From Winogradskyella sp. PC-19 (GTDB taxonomy: Bacteria; Bacteroidota; Bacteroidia; Flavobacteriales; Flavobacteriaceae): a stretch of 64,000 nt of DNA. The position numbers were made by a program, and so were the translations under genes. Below the pieces are notes generated by a model that was given only the letters and a program-made list of their open reading frames with translations, ran no database searches and had not been told where the DNA came from. Shown in pieces: positions 34,731 through 43,586 of the stretch; the first letter of the stretch is position 1, and each line of letters starts with the position of its first letter. The stretch is from contig NZ_CP019332.1 in the NCBI RefSeq assembly GCF_002163855.1, positions 2,893,145 through 2,957,144 on the forward strand, written 5' to 3'.

Positions 34731-35864
34731 ATGAAAGATTATAACTATATCATACTAGGTGCTGGTGCATCGGGATTAATGTTGGCTTACAGAATGGCTA
34801 ATGATAGTTTTTTTGATGATAAATCTATTCTTATTATAGATAAAGATTCTAATAAGGGCAACGACAGAACTTGGTCCTATTGGGAAGAAGGTCAAGGAAA
34901 ATGGGATGATGTTACAGATAAAATTTGGGACTCTGTTTTTTTTAGTAACCAAACTTTTTCTAAAACTATTGACATTTTACCCTATCGTTACAAGATGATT
35001 CGCAGTGAAGCTTTTTATAATAAAATGTGGGATAGAATTAAAACTAAATCTAATATCCAATTTTTAGAGGCTTCAGTAGATGATTTTAAAGAGAATGATA
35101 CAGTTGTAGTAAAAACATCTAGAGGAGAATTTAGCACTAGCCAGTTGTTTAATAGCATTCCTAAATCTAGTTATAAGAACCAAGAAAAGTTTCCTGTTTT
35201 ACAGCAACATTTTTTGGGTTGGTTTATAAAAACTGCTGCAGATACTTTTGATGATGCTACAGCAACATTTATGGATTTTTCGGTACCTCAAAAAGGCAAT
35301 ACTCGCTTTATGTATGTTTTGCCTGTAGATAAGCAGACAGCGTTGTTTGAATATACCTTATTCTCAAAGGATTTGCTAGAGATTTCAGAATATGAAAATG
35401 CGATTAAATCTTACCTCAATGAAAAAGGTATTAAAGACTATGAGATAATAGAAACTGAAAAAGGGTCAATACCAATGACATCTTATAATTTTTTGGAATC
35501 TAATACCTCAAAAATTTTTAATATCGGAACAGCTGGTGGATGGACAAAGGCAAGCACAGGTTATACATTTAGAGCTACCACTAAAAAAACAAAAGATATT
35601 ATTGAGCTCCTTAAAAAGCAAAAGGATATTTCTAACTACAAGGGTAAACGTAAGTTTTGGTTTTACGACTTATTGTTTTTGGATGTTTTAGCTAATCATA
35701 ACGAAAGCGGTTCAGCGTTGTTTTCTAGCTTATTTAAAAAAACTGATGTCAAAACAATTTTTCGATTTCTAGATGAAGAATCATCACTTCTAGAGGACTT
35801 AAAAATTATTATATCTGTACCACCAAAACACTTTATTTCAGCATTATTTAAGCGTTTATTTTAG
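34731..35864 (+). CDS. crtY: Lycopene cyclase
   Basis: The 377-aa flavoprotein begins YNYIILGAGASGLMLAYRM, the CrtY dinucleotide-binding start, with DRTWSYWEEG and the MFVLP-like segment FMYVLPVDKQTALFEYTLF, then GTAGGWTKASTGYTF near residues 262-280. It forms beta-ionone rings on lycopene in the membrane, giving gamma- and beta-carotene. It is the last gene of locus A. The 3' end overlaps the stop of the convergent small gene by 4 bases. Confidence 0.92.
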   Translation: MKDYNYIILGAGASGLMLAYRMANDSFFDDKSILIIDKDSNKGNDRTWSYWEEGQGKWDDVTDKIWDSVFFSNQTFSKTIDILPYRYKMIRSEAFYNKMWDRIKTKSNIQFLEASVDDFKENDTVVVKTSRGEFSTSQLFNSIPKSSYKNQEKFPVLQQHFLGWFIKTAADTFDDATATFMDFSVPQKGNTRFMYVLPVDKQTALFEYTLFSKDLLEISEYENAIKSYLNEKGIKDYEIIETEKGSIPMTSYNFLESNTSKIFNIGTAGGWTKASTGYTFRATTKKTKDIIELLKKQKDISNYKGKRKFWFYDLLFLDVLANHNESGSALFSSLFKKTDVKTIFRFLDEESSLLEDLKIIISVPPKHFISALFKRLF

Positions 35865-36097
35865 TCTTGATGAACTTGTCCTCTATGAGGTTTTAAAGCA
35901 TCTCGTAAAGGTTTCATTTTATCCTCATCAACAACAATGTATGCTAAACTATGCATGTCGTTTATGTCCTCAATACCAGTTATAGTAATATCTAATTTTT
36001 CAATTTGGATATATTCTCTTAGATGAATTAAATGGTGCTCGGCAGTTTTCTTTCCAGCTGGACCTCTAAAGTCCCATATGAGTTTTAGTTTTCGCAT
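35861..36097 (-). CDS. Small conserved protein of unknown function
   Basis: A 78-aa soluble protein beginning MRKLKLIWDFRGPAGKKTAEHH, with no signal peptide and no motif I can tie to a named family. Codon usage and length look genuine, and its stop overlaps the crtY stop, which is common for real convergent genes. Short proteins of this kind occur next to unrelated genes in Flavobacteriaceae. A ferredoxin-like fold is conceivable but not shown. Confidence 0.7.
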   Translation of the reverse strand: MRKLKLIWDFRGPAGKKTAEHHLIHLREYIQIEKLDITITGIEDINDMHSLAYIVVDEDKMKPLRDALKPHRGQVHQD

Positions 36098-36122
36098 GTT
36101 TTTAGAATAACCTTATGACTAT

Positions 36123-36164
36123 AGAAACATAAAAAGCACTTTTAAAAGTGCTTTTTATGTTTCT
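36123..36164. terminator. Perfect 42-bp palindrome acting as terminator
   Basis: The two 21-bp arms are exact inverted complements with no spacer; the core is AAAAAGCACTTTT and its complement. It lies just after the stop of the T9SS cargo gene at 36171 (minus strand) and upstream of the small gene. A and T runs on both sides allow termination in either direction. Confidence 0.8.
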
Positions 36165-36170
36165 GCTAAG

Positions 36171-36842
36171 TTAAGATATTAGTTCAGAATAATTTTTTTT
36201 GGTGATACTCTTATTATCAGAATTTATTTTAACGATATAAATCCCTGTAGCTTCAGTCTCCATATTAACTAATATATTACGTTGATTTTCGTAGTTCTTA
36301 GAAAATACAGATTGTCCAAGTAGATTATAAATTTTTACAGAGTTAACATCGATAGTTGAGTTAATATTTAACTCTCTGTTCTTTACGTAAGTGACAATAT
36401 TTATGTTGTTTAATTTTAAATTATCAGAAGATAAAGTAGTAAAAGGTATAAAGCCAGATCTATTGACTGCACTAAAAGAGTTGCCAAACCCTGCTGGATT
36501 TTGATTACCTGAATCATTGGTGTATATGTAGCGTATGTCAGTAATGCTTGTGCCTTCTGGATAAAAAGTAGATAGGTCAAAAGAGACTGTATATATGTCT
36601 CCGCCTTGGTTTACCATATTTGTACCAGGAAAGCCATTAGATAATTCAGCAAACATATTATTTCCAGCATCTGCTGCATCAACAAATGCATAAAGATTAA
36701 CGGGATTGCCATTTGCATCCCAATCTACTGCAATGTTATCGTCAAATGTAAAAGTTACAATATTTCCAGTAGTAGATGTGGACATTTGCGCAACTCCAAC
36801 TTGGGAGATAATTAATAAAATTAAGAGTAGTTTTATTTTCAT
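36171..36842 (-). CDS. Type IX secretion cargo protein with sorting tail
   Basis: The 223-aa protein has a signal peptide (cleavage near GVAQ, residue 18). Its central part, with NIVTFTFDDNIAVDWDANG and FAELSNGFPG, is a beta sandwich of the kind found in surface-exposed proteins, and the C-terminus is a Por sorting domain with VKIYNLLGQSVFSK, ATGIYIVKI and a basic end. It is likely delivered outside the cell by the type IX system. No enzyme motif was seen. Its neighbour is the crtY/small-gene pair; function is otherwise open. Confidence 0.8.
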   Translation of the reverse strand: MKIKLLLILLIISQVGVAQMSTSTTGNIVTFTFDDNIAVDWDANGNPVNLYAFVDAADAGNNMFAELSNGFPGTNMVNQGGDIYTVSFDLSTFYPEGTSITDIRYIYTNDSGNQNPAGFGNSFSAVNRSGFIPFTTLSSDNLKLNNINIVTYVKNRELNINSTIDVNSVKIYNLLGQSVFSKNYENQRNILVNMETEATGIYIVKINSDNKSITKKNYSELIS

Positions 36843-37076
36843 ATTTTAATAATTGATTTAATTCAAATTTATTAATAAATACTCTCTTTATTTAAGAATA
36901 TATTTTACGAAAACGATTTCGTGTTAATAAGATTTCAATTTTAGTATACATTTTGCAATAATAAATTATGAATACAGTTGTAATATTCCAACTTGTAAAA
37001 TAGTCGATTTATGTTATTTTTGCTAGGTTGTTCGAAACGTACAATAACCGCATAAACCTTAACCTTTGTAAATATC

Positions 37077-39017
37077 ATGCGTATTAAATTACTAAGTTTT
37101 ATAATTCTGCTTCTTTGTTTCAATTTATCCTCTGCACAAAAGGATGAAACATTATTAACTATTGAAGGTGAAGACGTATCTACTGATGAGTTCTTAAAGC
37201 TATACAATAAAAATCTTGACCTTGTAAAAGACGAATCTCAAAAACAATTAGACACCTATTTAGAATTGTTTGTTAGTTACAAATTAAAACTAAAGGAAGC
37301 TGAGCGCTTGGGCTTAAATAAAGATGCAAATTATAAGCGAGAATTCGAAAATTATAAAAAACAACTCACCAAGAATTATCTATCTGATAATAAAGTTACC
37401 GATGCATTGGTAAAAGAAGCTTATGATAGAATGAGTTATGATATTAAAGCATCACACATATTAATTTTAGAAGATCCTGAAGAAGAAGATACCCTTGTGG
37501 CATACAATAAGTTATTGGACTATAGAAAGACTTTGTCTAATAAAGGTTACCAAGGAGCTAAAGCTAAATACCACAACGGTAATTCAGTTTTGGTAGAAGA
37601 CTTAGGTTACTTCTCAGCATTTAAAATGGTTTATGATTTTGAGTCTGTTGCTTATAAAACAAAACCAGGAGAAGTATCCATGCCTTTCAAAACAGATTTT
37701 GGTTATCATGTAGTAAAAGTAGATGAGAAACGACCATCTCGAGGAACAGCAACAGCAGCTCATATAATGGTGTCTTTAAAACAGAACGATAGTACTATAA
37801 ATCCAGAAGAACGTATTAATCAGATTTATAAAAAATTGGAACAAGGAGAAGCTTTTGACGCATTAGCTAAGCAATTTTCTGATGATAAAAGCTCTGCAAG
37901 AAATGGTGGTAAATTGCGAGCTTTTAAAAGCGGCCAGTTGTCATCTACGGTTTTTGAAAATGCTGCTTTTGAATTAGATAATGAAGAAATTTCGAAGCCG
38001 ATTAAAACTAAATTTGGCTGGCACATTATAAAGCTTATCAATAAGCAACCTATACAATCATTTGAAGAATTAAAACCGAGTTTAGAATCACAGGTAAAAC
38101 GTGATGCACGTTCTAAGCTTATCAATAGTGCAATGGTAAATAAGCTTTCCAAGCGTTACGAAATTAAAAAGAATCCTGAAGCTAAAGTATATTTTGAGCC
38201 AATATTGAAGGGTGCTTATTTTTCAGGTAAATTTAATTTGCCAAAGGATTATAAATCAGATACACCAGTCGTAACTGTTAACGATTCAGTATATACTAAT
38301 AATGATTTTCTTCATCATTTAAAAGCAAAGCAACGTAAGTATATGCGTCAGCAAACTACAGTAAAAAAGGTTTTAGAAACTGAGTTTGAATTATTTTACG
38401 AACAATCAGTATTAGACTTTAGAGAAAAAAACCTAGTTAATGAAAATAAAGATTTTGCAGATGTATTGCAAGAGTATAGAGACGGTTTATTGCTATTTGC
38501 ACTCATGGAAAAAGAGATTTGGAACAAAGCCTCTAAAGATTCAATTGGTCTCAAAAAATATTACGACGCTAATAAAGTAAAATATCAATGGGAAGATAGA
38601 ATAGATGTTACTATTGCGACTACAAATAATGCAGTTGATGCAGAAAAAATTATGCCTATCATAAGACGCAATGATTCATTATCATTACTTAAAAGCGAGA
38701 TAAAAAATAATGGTTTTGATAAAAAAGTCATCCTCACTACAGGCATTTTTGAAAAATCTAGTTTAAAGCTTCCTTCAGAATTAGAATTTAAAATTGGAAC
38801 GTCAAAGATTTATAATCATAACGATGGTTTTCATGTTTTCAAAATTCATGATGTAATAGAAGCAAGAGAGAAAACTTTAAAAGAAGCTCGTGGTTCTGTT
38901 GTTAATGATTACCAAAACCAAATTGAAGAAGAGTGGCTAGCAAGCTTAAGAAAAAAGTTTAAAGTCGAAGTCAATAATAAAGTATTAAAGCGTTTAAAAA
39001 CAAAGATAAATAATTGA
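37077..39017 (+). CDS. Periplasmic parvulin-type peptidyl-prolyl isomerase with two rotamase domains
   Basis: The 646-aa protein has a signal peptide (NLSSAQ, near residue 21), a SurA-like N-terminal chaperone part, and two consecutive parvulin domains: about residues 120-225 with YDIKASHILI and FGYHVVKVDEK, and about 228-330 with TAAHIMVSL and KFGWHIIKL. The C-terminal third is a further chaperone-like region without a clear rotamase. It probably escorts outer membrane proteins through the periplasm. It forms an operon with the next two genes, the stop overlapping the next start. Confidence 0.92.
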   Translation: MRIKLLSFIILLLCFNLSSAQKDETLLTIEGEDVSTDEFLKLYNKNLDLVKDESQKQLDTYLELFVSYKLKLKEAERLGLNKDANYKREFENYKKQLTKNYLSDNKVTDALVKEAYDRMSYDIKASHILILEDPEEEDTLVAYNKLLDYRKTLSNKGYQGAKAKYHNGNSVLVEDLGYFSAFKMVYDFESVAYKTKPGEVSMPFKTDFGYHVVKVDEKRPSRGTATAAHIMVSLKQNDSTINPEERINQIYKKLEQGEAFDALAKQFSDDKSSARNGGKLRAFKSGQLSSTVFENAAFELDNEEISKPIKTKFGWHIIKLINKQPIQSFEELKPSLESQVKRDARSKLINSAMVNKLSKRYEIKKNPEAKVYFEPILKGAYFSGKFNLPKDYKSDTPVVTVNDSVYTNNDFLHHLKAKQRKYMRQQTTVKKVLETEFELFYEQSVLDFREKNLVNENKDFADVLQEYRDGLLLFALMEKEIWNKASKDSIGLKKYYDANKVKYQWEDRIDVTIATTNNAVDAEKIMPIIRRNDSLSLLKSEIKNNGFDKKVILTTGIFEKSSLKLPSELEFKIGTSKIYNHNDGFHVFKIHDVIEAREKTLKEARGSVVNDYQNQIEEEWLASLRKKFKVEVNNKVLKRLKTKINN

Positions 39018-39868
39018 AAAACAGGTTATTAAATATAATTATTGTTGTAGCTCTTTTGCAAAGTTGCGACCGTTTTAACTCTAATGAAGCTGAAAATGCA
39101 GTAGCGAGAGTTAATGATACTTATTTGTATAAGGAAGACATAAAAAAAATAATTCCTGAAGGCGCATCTAAAGCGGATAGTACTTTATTAGCTAATAGCT
39201 TCATAAATAATTGGGCAAGTAATTTATTATTAATGGATAAAGCAAAACTTAATTTATCCGAAACGCAACAAGAAAACTATGACGACTTAGTTAAGCAATA
39301 TGAAACTGATTTGTACACAAAAGCATATTTAGAAGCTTTAGTAAAACGCTCAATTGATACTACCATAACTAAGGCAGAAGCTGATAAAATATATCACAGA
39401 AACAAAGAATCTTTTAAGCTCAATGATGAGTTATTAAAACTTCGTTATTTGACACTTCCACAAAACGCTGTGAATTTAGACGCCATAAAATCTAAGTTCA
39501 AAAACTTTGAAAAAGCAGACAAAGTTTTTTTAGACTCTATTGCAGTACAGTTTAAATCTTATTCATTAAATGATTCAGTTTGGGTAAGAGCATCACAGGT
39601 TTTAGAAAAGATACCAGTAGCAAATCAAACCAATAAAAATCAACTGTTAAAAAAATCTAATTTTGTGCAACTCAAAGACTCATTAAACCTATATTTGATT
39701 CAAATTAATGATGTACTTTTGCGAGGCGATTACGCACCCTTAGATTATGTTAAACCTACGGTAAAACAGATAATAAGTAACAAGCGTAAATTAGCTTTGA
39801 TTAAGGAAATAGAAAATGAAATTACAAAAGATGCTATTAAAAATAAACAATTTGAAACCTATAAATAA
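39014..39868 (+). CDS. SurA-like chaperone lipoprotein without rotamase
   Basis: The 284-aa protein starts at a TTG (39014) overlapping the stop of the previous gene; no in-frame ATG gives a signal peptide. The translation MKNRLLNIIIVVALLQSC is a lipoprotein signal with the cysteine at residue 18. The remainder resembles the helical N-terminal part of SurA-type proteins but contains no recognisable parvulin motif. It probably acts beside its two isomerase neighbours in outer membrane protein folding. Its 3' end overlaps the next gene by 53 bases. Confidence 0.85.
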   Translation: MKNRLLNIIIVVALLQSCDRFNSNEAENAVARVNDTYLYKEDIKKIIPEGASKADSTLLANSFINNWASNLLLMDKAKLNLSETQQENYDDLVKQYETDLYTKAYLEALVKRSIDTTITKAEADKIYHRNKESFKLNDELLKLRYLTLPQNAVNLDAIKSKFKNFEKADKVFLDSIAVQFKSYSLNDSVWVRASQVLEKIPVANQTNKNQLLKKSNFVQLKDSLNLYLIQINDVLLRGDYAPLDYVKPTVKQIISNKRKLALIKEIENEITKDAIKNKQFETYK

Positions 39869-41279
39869 ATACACACTATCAGTCTTATTTGTATGTTTTA
39901 TGCTTTTCGGATTTTCTCAAGAAATCATAAAAGACGTCGCAAAAGCTACAGAGATTACAAAGAAAAAAATAACAGGGAACCGTATCAAAGCCGATGGTGT
40001 AGCTGCTGTTGTCGGAGATTTTATCATTTTAGATTCTGAAGTAAGTAGAAGAAAAGCACAAATTAAAGCTGGTGGCGGAAATTTAGGAGATATAACTGAT
40101 TGTGAATTGTTTGGTAGTGTTTTAGAAGAAAAGCTCTACGCACATCAAGCAATACAAGACAGTATAGTGGTTAATGAATTACAGATACGCTCGCAAATAG
40201 ATCAACAAATGCAAGCGATTTTAGGTGAGTTTAATGGGTCAATGACGAAGTTATTAGATTTTTATAAAAAAGACTCTGAAGATGCCTTAAGAGAAGAAAT
40301 TTACGAGATTAATAAGAATCAATCTCTAGCCTCTCAAATGAGAGACAAGGTTATTAGTGAAGTAGAAATTACACCGGAAGAAGTTCGTCAGTTTTTTAAT
40401 GAGTTAAAAAATAGCGAAAACGGACTACCGACTTTTGGAACGGAATTACAAATTGCCAACATTGTCGTTATTCCTGAAGTTACAGAGGAATCAAAAAACG
40501 CAACAATAGAAAAGCTTAAGGGTTTCAAGAGAGATGTTGAAGAAAACGGAGCTAGCTTTACCACAAAAGTTTTATTTTTCACAGAAGATACCGGGTCGAA
40601 ATCTACGGGCGGTTTATATACTTTAAACAGAAAAAGACCTCGAATGGTTAAAGAGTTTAGAGACGTAGCTTTTTCATTACAAGAAGGAGAAATTTCAGAA
40701 CCTTTTGAGTCAATCTATGGTTACCACATCATTTTATTAGAGAAGATTAGAGGTCAAGAGTATGATGTAAGACACATACTTATACGTCCAGAAATAACTC
40801 CTGATGCTATTGAAGCTGCACAAAAAACGATTAATGATGTACGCTCTAAAATTGCTGATGGTTCAGTTAGCTTTGCAGATGCGGCTAGGGAATTTAGTGA
40901 CGAAAAAGAAACTAAATTCGAAGGTGGTAAGTTAGTAAATCCAGTAACTCAAGATTTTAATTTTGAGTTAACTAAAATGGAGCCTGATGTTTATGCACAA
41001 GTTCAGGATTTAAAAGATGGTGAGGTTAGTCCAGTTATACAAGACGGTGACCGTGAAAACCCAATTAAATTTAAGCTTATGATGGTTACAGATCGTATTA
41101 ATGACCATGAAGCGGATTTTGCAAAAGATTATCTAAAAATCAAAAGATTAGCCTTACAAGACAAACACTTTGACGCTATTGAAAAATGGCAAAAAGAAAC
41201 CATTGAGTCGACTTACATAAAAATTAATGGTGAGTATAGAGATTGCGTCTTTACAGGTAATTGGTTAAAAAATAGATAA
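39816..41279 (+). CDS. surA: SurA-like peptidyl-prolyl isomerase
   Basis: The 487-aa protein has an N-terminal signal region (FVCFMLFGFSQ, near residue 35), the SurA N-terminal helical domain (DGVAAVVGDFIILDSEV), and two parvulin domains, the first with FGTELQIANIVVIP and IYGYHIILLEK, the second with YDVRHILIRPEIT. It should chaperone outer membrane proteins. Starts at 39816 or at the ATG five codons later are both possible; both overlap the upstream lipoprotein gene. MoxR follows one base after the stop. Confidence 0.92.
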   Translation: MKLQKMLLKINNLKPINKYTLSVLFVCFMLFGFSQEIIKDVAKATEITKKKITGNRIKADGVAAVVGDFIILDSEVSRRKAQIKAGGGNLGDITDCELFGSVLEEKLYAHQAIQDSIVVNELQIRSQIDQQMQAILGEFNGSMTKLLDFYKKDSEDALREEIYEINKNQSLASQMRDKVISEVEITPEEVRQFFNELKNSENGLPTFGTELQIANIVVIPEVTEESKNATIEKLKGFKRDVEENGASFTTKVLFFTEDTGSKSTGGLYTLNRKRPRMVKEFRDVAFSLQEGEISEPFESIYGYHIILLEKIRGQEYDVRHILIRPEITPDAIEAAQKTINDVRSKIADGSVSFADAAREFSDEKETKFEGGKLVNPVTQDFNFELTKMEPDVYAQVQDLKDGEVSPVIQDGDRENPIKFKLMMVTDRINDHEADFAKDYLKIKRLALQDKHFDAIEKWQKETIESTYIKINGEYRDCVFTGNWLKNR

Positions 41280-41280
41280 T

Positions 41281-42234
41281 ATGTCGGATGTAGCTGCTAT
41301 TGAAAACTTTGTAAATAAATACAAAGCGCTTAAAAATGAGATTGCAAAAGTTATTGTCGGACAAGAAGCTGTTATTGATCAGATACTGATTTCAATTTTT
41401 TCAGGAGGACATTCTCTACTTATCGGTGTCCCTGGCTTAGCTAAAACATTAATGGTTAATACCATAGCTCAGGCTTTAGGCTTAGATTTTAAGCGCATTC
41501 AATTTACACCGGATTTAATGCCGAGCGATATTTTGGGTAGTGAAATCTTAGATGAAGACAGGAGATTCAAATTTATAAAGGGTCCAATTTTCGCTAATAT
41601 CATTCTTGCAGATGAAATTAACAGAACACCACCAAAAACACAAGCAGCTTTACTTGAAGCTATGCAAGAGCGTGCTGTTACAGTAGCAGGACACAATTAT
41701 AAGTTAGAGTTACCTTATTTCGTTTTAGCAACTCAAAACCCAATTGAGCAAGAAGGAACGTATCCTTTACCAGAAGCACAGTTAGACCGTTTTATGTTTG
41801 CTATTAATCTAGAGTACCCATCTTTTCAAGAGGAAGTAGATGTGGTCAAAGCTACAACTACTGATAAAAAAGTTTCAGTTAATTCTTTATTTTCAGCACA
41901 AGAAATAATAGATTTTCAGAATGTTATGCGTCGCATCCCAGTAGCTGATAATGTCATCGAATATGCAGTGGCTATGGTTGGTAAAACAAGACCTAATACT
42001 AGTACAGCTGCAGATTTAGTAAAAGAATATGTAGATTGGGGAGCAGGTCCACGTGCGTCACAGAACTTGATTTTAGCTGCTAAAACTCATGCAGCAACAA
42101 AAGGTAAATTTTCACCAGATGCCGAAGATATACAAGCTGTAGCAACTTCGATATTACGCCACAGAATTATTAAAAATTACAAAGCCGAGGCCGAAGGCAT
42201 AACTGACGAAGCAGTAATTAAAAGCTTATTCTAG
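41281..42234 (+). CDS. MoxR family AAA+ ATPase
   Basis: The 317-aa ATPase carries Walker A GVPGLAKT at residues 49-56, Walker B with LADEINRTPPKTQAALLEAMQE split over the usual positions, and ATQNPIEQEGTYPLPEAQLDRF. MoxR proteins act as chaperones for insertion of cofactors or assembly of complexes, usually with DUF58 and von Willebrand factor A partners. Those partners are absent here: the next gene is an acyltransferase on its own promoter. It lies one base after surA and is probably co-transcribed with the SurA genes. Confidence 0.93.
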   Translation: MSDVAAIENFVNKYKALKNEIAKVIVGQEAVIDQILISIFSGGHSLLIGVPGLAKTLMVNTIAQALGLDFKRIQFTPDLMPSDILGSEILDEDRRFKFIKGPIFANIILADEINRTPPKTQAALLEAMQERAVTVAGHNYKLELPYFVLATQNPIEQEGTYPLPEAQLDRFMFAINLEYPSFQEEVDVVKATTTDKKVSVNSLFSAQEIIDFQNVMRRIPVADNVIEYAVAMVGKTRPNTSTAADLVKEYVDWGAGPRASQNLILAAKTHAATKGKFSPDAEDIQAVATSILRHRIIKNYKAEAEGITDEAVIKSLF

Positions 42235-42253
42235 ATTAATTGCAGCATAGTAT

Positions 42254-42261
42254 TACATTTG
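42254..42261 (+). promoter_or_regulatory. Candidate -7 element directly before the acyltransferase start
   Basis: TACATTTG fits TAnnTTTG and ends 4 bases before the ATG at 42266, so the transcript could begin at or next to the start codon. Confidence 0.4.
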
Positions 42262-42265
42262 TACT

Positions 42266-43360
42266 ATGTTGAATCATCCTAACAGAATTTTTGGTTTAGA
42301 TGTTATTAGAGCAACTGCAATACTTCTTGTTCTATTATCGCATTGTACTTATATTCTACCTGAATTTAATAAGAGCTTAACTGATGGTATTCGTCTACTA
42401 GGAGCAACAGGTGTAGATATTTTCTTTGTGCTTAGCGGCTATCTTATTGGTGGCATATTACTCAGAAAATTAGATGTTGGTAAAATTGCGTTGTCAGATT
42501 TAATGCATTTCTGGAAACGTAGGTGGCTTAGAACCTTGCCTAACTATTTCCTAGTATTAATATTAAATATTTTTCTAGTCTTTTTTTTAGATGATGATTT
42601 AGTTAACGATGTTTGGCTATACTTTCTGTTTCTTCAAAATTTTTTAACACTACACCCTAACTTTTTTACCGAAGCTTGGAGTTTATCTATTGAGGAGTAT
42701 GCATACTTAATTTTACCTTTTTTAATGTATGTTTCATTTGTAATATTCAAAAATTTAAAAGCCTCAAAAGTGTTTTTATACACTACAGTTTTTATAATTT
42801 TTTTTCTATTTATTTTAAAAATCCATTTTTATTATTCTGTAGAAATTGAAAGCTATAAAGACTGGAGTTCTCTATTTCGAAAAGTAGTTATATACAGACT
42901 TGATGCTATTTATTACGGTTTTGTATTGGTATATCTAGTTTCAAAATATGATTTTTTTAAAAAGCAGAGTTATCCGCTATTTATCTTTGGTTTAATACTG
43001 TTTATATGCCTTCATGTTATAATAGTTTTATTACAGATAATACCAAATAGCCATAAATTATTTTATAGTATTTTTTATTTGCCATTAATTAGTATTAGTA
43101 TAGCTATGGTGTTTCCTTATTTTTTAAAACTCAAAGCAAGTAATAATATAATGAAGTTTATTAAATATATCAGTACGCGTTCTTATGCTCTTTACTTAGT
43201 TAATTATTCTTTAGTAATGCTAACATTTCAACAATTTTTAAGGCCTTCGATTTTGACAGTTGTAATTTATTTAATAGTAACTTTTATAATTTCAGAAATA
43301 CTGTATAGGTGGTTTGAAATACCAATTTTGAAACTAAGAAAACGCTTAGTTCCAAGATAG
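42266..43360 (+). CDS. Acyltransferase family 3 membrane protein
   Basis: The 364-aa protein has about ten membrane helices. The N-terminal signature reads FGLDVIRATAILLVLLSHCTY with the conserved catalytic-type histidine, followed by GATGVDIFFVLSGYLIGGILLRK and the FTEAWSLSIEEYAY segment. Members acylate sugars of lipopolysaccharide, capsule or other surface glycans in the inner membrane. There are no glycan-synthesis genes next to it, so its substrate is open. It follows moxR by 31 bases. Confidence 0.9.
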   Translation: MLNHPNRIFGLDVIRATAILLVLLSHCTYILPEFNKSLTDGIRLLGATGVDIFFVLSGYLIGGILLRKLDVGKIALSDLMHFWKRRWLRTLPNYFLVLILNIFLVFFLDDDLVNDVWLYFLFLQNFLTLHPNFFTEAWSLSIEEYAYLILPFLMYVSFVIFKNLKASKVFLYTTVFIIFFLFILKIHFYYSVEIESYKDWSSLFRKVVIYRLDAIYYGFVLVYLVSKYDFFKKQSYPLFIFGLILFICLHVIIVLLQIIPNSHKLFYSIFYLPLISISIAMVFPYFLKLKASNNIMKFIKYISTRSYALYLVNYSLVMLTFQQFLRPSILTVVIYLIVTFIISEILYRWFEIPILKLRKRLVPR

Positions 43361-43539
43361 TTTTGTTGATTAGAAATTTTAATAATCAATTAATTAGGGT
43401 CTTAATTGTTAACTTATTAGATTATTAACCCTTAAACTGAAAAATATTCAAATTTGTTATAGATATTTTACCTTAGATTGAATTATTCCTAATGAATATT
43501 CAATTTTGTTACATATTTTTAAAAATGCTTTAAAATTTG

Positions 43540-43547
43540 TAAATTTG
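43540..43547 (+). promoter_or_regulatory. Candidate -7 element for aconitase
   Basis: TAAATTTG fits TAnnTTTG, 39 bases before the ATG. No TTG at the ideal distance. The intergenic stretch 43361-43586 is very AT-rich and holds no gene. Confidence 0.4.
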
Positions 43548-43586
43548 TGCTGCAAAAAAATAATTATCAACCTTTAAAAATACTAT

